64,000 bases of DNA from an uncultured Lentisphaeria bacterium. Lineage in GTDB: Bacteria; Verrucomicrobiota; Lentisphaeria; Victivallales; Victivallaceae. The notes beneath the pieces are model-generated. The model was not told the origin of the DNA and did not search any database. It saw only the letters and a program-made list of their open reading frames with translations. The DNA lies in the NCBI GenBank assembly GCA_949282965.1, contig CASDQW010000003.1, positions 57,617 through 121,616 on the forward strand, read 5' to 3'. Shown in pieces: positions 61,524 to 64,000 of the stretch; the stretch's first letter is position 1; each line of letters opens with the position of its first letter. The position numbers and the translations under genes were made by a program.

Positions 61524-62630
61524 TTATTCGGCACTCGGGATGAAGACGATGCTGCCGGTACGCAGCATGCCGTCCGGCGGCAGACTGCCTTCATTCAGCT
61601 TCTTGAACGTATCGACGGAAATCTTGTTGTCCGCGGCGAATTTTTCAATGGTGATATCCGCCTTGATTTCCACCGGCACCGAGGCACCGCTCACCACTTC
61701 TTCCTGCACCGTTTCGGTTACAACCGTCGGAGCCGTCTCGCCCGAAGCTGCCGTCGCATCCGGAGTTGCGTTCACCGGAGCCGTTGCCGTCGCGCCATCG
61801 GTCGTCGGTGTCGGAGCAGTGCCAGAATTCTTCACTTCATCCAGCACATTGCTGACTTCGTCCAACGCGTCGGAAGTCTTCTTGTCTTCTGCGGTTTTCT
61901 GTTCGGCAACAGCAGTGGAAGCACCCGCCGGAGTCCGTCCGGGCACCACCAGTTTCTGACCGATCTGGAGCCGTCTGGCCGACTCTTCGGTAATATTGTT
62001 GACCTTCATCAGTTCCGACCACTTGACCCCCAGTTTGCGGGCGATCTTGGGCACGTTGTCACCGGGCTGGACGATATAATAGCCGTCGTCGCTCAGGGTG
62101 ACTTTGCCGCTGGATGCGGCGGCTCCGGACGAGGATTTCTTACCGGAATTCTGGGGTGCCACATATTTTCCGCCTTCGGGAATCGTCAGTTTCTGACCGA
62201 TCTGAAGCCGGGACGCGGTGGCCGCGGTCAAACCGTTCGCCGCCATCAGCGCCCGCAGACTCACCTTGTGGGCGCGGGCGATCTTGTAGCAGGAATCCCC
62301 GGCCTTCACCACATAGACGCCACCCTTGGCCACGGGCTTTTCCGGCACCGAAACAGCCGGCTGCGTGTCTTTTTCTTCCGAGACGGAACCGGAGGTGGTC
62401 CCCACAAATTCATCGAACCGCGGCAATTCAGCGGGCACGGCCTCTTCCGTTTCAACCACCGTCACCGATTCCTGCTGAACCGGCGCCGCCGGTGTCATCG
62501 GCACCGCGGTATCTTCCACCGGAGCGGGGATATAACGACGTTCTCCCATGACTTCCGTGCTGCAGCCGCCGACGAGCACCAGCCCGCCCAGCGCCGCCGC
62601 CATGCCTGACAACACTACTGTTCTGTTCAT
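61524..62630 (-). CDS. LysM-domain lipoprotein
   Basis: The 368-residue protein has a signal sequence ending in lipobox LVGGC (Cys about residue 23). Two clear LysM motifs follow: GVYVVKAGDSCYKIARAHKVSLRAL...LQIGQKLTIP (about residues 104-150) and GYYIVQPGDNVPKIARKLGVKWSEL...LQIGQKLVVP (about residues 175-225). A third, degenerate copy is near the C-terminus (TIEKFAADNKISVDTFKKLNEG...GSIVFIP). Low-complexity Thr/Ala/Pro-rich linkers separate them. It should bind peptidoglycan while anchored in a membrane. The start at 62630 has AGGAGG upstream. The frame extends through two repeated units without support. Confidence 0.85.
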   Translation of the reverse strand: MNRTVVLSGMAAALGGLVLVGGCSTEVMGERRYIPAPVEDTAVPMTPAAPVQQESVTVVETEEAVPAELPRFDEFVGTTSGSVSEEKDTQPAVSVPEKPVAKGGVYVVKAGDSCYKIARAHKVSLRALMAANGLTAATASRLQIGQKLTIPEGGKYVAPQNSGKKSSSGAAASSGKVTLSDDGYYIVQPGDNVPKIARKLGVKWSELMKVNNITEESARRLQIGQKLVVPGRTPAGASTAVAEQKTAEDKKTSDALDEVSNVLDEVKNSGTAPTPTTDGATATAPVNATPDATAASGETAPTVVTETVQEEVVSGASVPVEIKADITIEKFAADNKISVDTFKKLNEGSLPPDGMLRTGSIVFIPSAE

Positions 62631-62659
62631 TTTCTGTCCTCCTGAACCCAAAACCATTC

Positions 62660-62744
62660 CGAGATATGATCTGTTGCTAAATATCAAAACCATCTCCGAT
62701 ACGAGATATGATCTGTTGCTATAATATAAAAACCATCTCCGATA
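62660..62744. repeat. Tandem duplication of a 42-43 bp promoter-bearing unit
   Basis: Two head-to-tail copies lie upstream of the LysM gene. Each begins CGAGATATGATCTGTTGCTA and ends ACCATCTCCGATA (62660-62701 and 62702-62744). They differ only in a short AT-rich middle segment. On the minus strand this middle holds the -10 sequence, TATATT in the distal copy and GATATT in the gene-proximal copy. Confidence 0.8.
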
Positions 62745-62751
62745 AATGCAA
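62723..62751 (-). promoter_or_regulatory. Promoter for the LysM lipoprotein gene
   Basis: On the minus strand, TTGCAT (62751-62746), a 17 bp spacer and TATATT (62728-62723). Most of it lies in the distal copy of the tandem repeat. Confidence 0.55.
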
Positions 62752-62816
62752 CAGAATTTTTCCACTTTTTCCGCAACTCCGCGCCCGTCGTTTTCCGACT
62801 GCCCGGAGCCCCCTCT

Positions 62817-63506
62817 TCATCCGGCCGTCAGCACCCCGTTCCGGAGCACCATCGCCGAATCCGCACGGCGGGCGATCGCCTCATTATGGGTGATCATGAT
62901 CATGGCCCCCTCCAGCCGGGACTGCCGCAACTCCTGAAACAGCGCCAGGATCTCTTCGCCGGTCGCCGCGTCCAGATTGCCGGTGGGTTCATCCGCCAGC
63001 AGCAGTTCCGGGTCATTGATCAGCGCCCGGGCAATAGACGCGCGCTGCTGTTCGCCCCCGGAGAGTTCTCCCGGCCGGTGCCGCAGCCGGTCGCCAAGCC
63101 CCACTCGCACCAGCAGTTCCCGGGCGCGTTCCGCCGCCATCCCCGGTGCGGTTCCGGCCATTCGCGCGGGCAGCATCACGTTTTCCAGCACGGAAAGTTC
63201 CGGCAGCAGACAGTAGGATTGAAACACGAACCCGATCTTCCGGTTCCGGAAAACCGCCGCCCGGCGCCCGCTCAGCGTCCGGTAATCCGTCCCTGCCGCA
63301 CAGATGCGTCCGCGATCCGGCCGCTCCAGCGCCCCGAGCAAATTAAGCAGTGTGGTCTTGCCGCTGCCTGACGCGCCGAGCAGCGCGGCCCATTCGCCGC
63401 GCCGGACCTGCCACCGGATGTTGCGCAACACCTCCAGACGCACCGTGCCGAGCGTATAGGCTTTCGCCACGTCCTCCACTTCCAGAATCCATTCCCGATC
63501 ATTCAT
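62817..63506 (-). CDS. lolD: ABC transporter ATPase, LolD type
   Basis: The 229-residue ATPase has Walker A GASGSGKTTLLNLLGALERPDRG, Q-loop GFVFQSYCLLPELSVLENV, signature LSGGEQQRASIARAL, Walker B LLLADEPTGNLD and switch His in ITHNEA. The sequence and length match the LolD / MacB ATPase class. Its start overlaps the following permease gene by 8 bases. LolCDE releases lipoproteins from the inner membrane to LolA. The several lipoproteins in this window would be clients. MacB-type export is an alternative, because full permease sequence is not visible. Confidence 0.85.
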   Translation of the reverse strand: MNDREWILEVEDVAKAYTLGTVRLEVLRNIRWQVRRGEWAALLGASGSGKTTLLNLLGALERPDRGRICAAGTDYRTLSGRRAAVFRNRKIGFVFQSYCLLPELSVLENVMLPARMAGTAPGMAAERARELLVRVGLGDRLRHRPGELSGGEQQRASIARALINDPELLLADEPTGNLDAATGEEILALFQELRQSRLEGAMIMITHNEAIARRADSAMVLRNGVLTAG

Positions 63507-64000
63507 AACGCAGCGCCTTTGCCGGATCCAGTTTCGCCGCCCGGAGCGCCGGAATCACCGCGCCGACCGTGCACAGCATTACCGCGCACACCACCACGAT
63601 CAACACGTCTCCCGGCACCATATGCGACGGCAATTCGTTGAAAAAATAGAATTCCTTCGGAAACAACTCCTGTCCGGTCAGCCGGGAGGCCGCGTGCAGA
63701 ATGTCGTTGCGCAGCCAGAGCACCAGCGCGCCCAGCCCGGTCCCGCAGAGCGATCCGATCAGCCCCACCAGCAGCCCCTGCAGCACGAAAATCCGCATCA
63801 CCATTCCGTCCCCCGCTCCAAGCGCCTTGAGAATCCCGATTTCGCGAGTTTTCTGGTAAACCGAAGTGATCAGCGTGTTGGCGATGCTGAACGCGGCCAC
63901 CAGCACGATGAACACCAGCAGGAAAAACATCATCCGCTTCTCCACCTCCAGCACTCCCAGCAGCTGCCGGTTTTCCTCCTGCCAGGAGGTCACCACCAGA
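63499..64000 (-). CDS. FtsX-like permease, LolC/LolE type (N-terminus outside window)
   Basis: The frame is open to the right window edge, so the N-terminal part is missing. About 167 residues are visible. MFFLLVFIVLVAAFSIANTLITSVYQKTREIGILKALGAGDGMVMRIFVLQGLLVGLIGSLCG is the classic FtsX-family permease core, with the REIGILKALGA cytoplasmic loop. A further helix pair lies near the C-terminus (LIVVVCAVMLCTVGAVIPALRAAKLDPAKALRYE). The C-terminal ALRYE ending is standard. It precedes and overlaps lolD on the same strand, which makes an inner-membrane lipoprotein-release complex the likely role. Confidence 0.85.
   Translation of the reverse strand, partial: LVVTSWQEENRQLLGVLEVEKRMMFFLLVFIVLVAAFSIANTLITSVYQKTREIGILKALGAGDGMVMRIFVLQGLLVGLIGSLCGTGLGALVLWLRNDILHAASRLTGQELFPKEFYFFNELPSHMVPGDVLIVVVCAVMLCTVGAVIPALRAAKLDPAKALRYE

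Noticed and set aside
61524..62765. Longer start for the LysM protein including repeated YYSNRSYLV/IFSNRSYLG segments
   Set aside because: The repeated peptide is just the translated tandem promoter repeat. The ATG at 62630 has a strong RBS and begins a lipoprotein signal sequence.

Overview
The window is about 64 kb of gene-dense, GC-rich bacterial chromosome with short intergenic gaps and both strands in use. I can support 58 protein genes (two cut by the window edges, one a low-confidence leader peptide) and one tRNA. The cell envelope is diderm: a Pal-type OmpA lipoprotein, a LpxL/LpxM-type acyltransferase, a LolCDE-type transporter and several lipoproteins are present. An [FeFe]-hydrogenase-type sensor protein, an anaerobic sulfatase-maturase-type radical SAM enzyme, L-fucose isomerase and a GH78-like protein suggest an anaerobic, sugar-degrading fermenter. 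The mix resembles the PVC superphylum, possibly Lentisphaerota/Victivallaceae. That placement is an inference, because no 16S rRNA or ribosomal operon lies in the window.

Layout. 1-5.6 kb (+): the end of an exporter-type ABC transporter, a Ser/His S26-type peptidase, miaA, an archaeal-type IMP cyclohydrolase (purO) and a UvrD/Rep helicase, mostly joined by ATGA overlaps. 5.6-9.8 kb (+): an AT-rich gap, a double-HTH regulator, a small membrane protein, uppP, proC and a DPM1-like glycosyltransferase. 9.9-14.2 kb (-): ilvE, then panC-hisD-hisC. 14.5-18.8 kb (+): the Pal lipoprotein, then metK / PfkB kinase / ahcY, which form a SAM cycle. 18.9-20.2 kb (-): O-acetylhomoserine sulfhydrylase. 20.5-22.6 kb (+): ptsH-ptsI. 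22.8-27.5 kb (-): carB and a membrane-anchored protein of unknown function. 27.7-29.4 kb (+): the sensory hydrogenase, tail-to-tail with dksA-lspA-sugar-binding lipoprotein (-). 31.7-34.1 kb (-): gap-pgk. 34.35 kb: tRNA-Gln(CTG). 34.5-38.8 kb (-): grpE-dnaJ-smpB-SDR-esterase-yjbQ. 39.0-43.5 kb (+): psd-pssA-epimerase and fucI. 43.6-48.9 kb (-): rpsA, a hypothetical gene, an acyltransferase and pyk. 49.1-56.0 kb (-): guaB, ispD-yraN, a TIM-barrel isomerase, comF, kamA-like, a lipoprotein and an anSME-like gene. 56.2-64 kb (-): a GH78-like protein, a hydroxyacid dehydrogenase with a DUF4105 protein, a LysM lipoprotein and lolD-lolC/E.

Much of the content is housekeeping: lower glycolysis (gap, pgk, pyk), amino-acid and nucleotide synthesis, phosphatidylethanolamine synthesis, isoprenoid and undecaprenyl metabolism, and protein folding and rescue. 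A recurring promoter architecture is visible by eye: TTGNNN, a 16-17 bp spacer, and a -10 box that is usually TATATT. It recurs upstream of unrelated genes and is a useful internal reference for this genome.

I saw no insertion sequences, phage genes, CRISPR arrays or recognisable defence islands. The least-explained items are the orphan sensory hydrogenase with an antisense tail overlap, the truncated ABC/peptidase cluster at the left edge, the 298-residue protein with a coiled-coil insert, the tandemly duplicated promoter module before the LysM gene, the small leader ORF before dksA, and the bacterial PurO.
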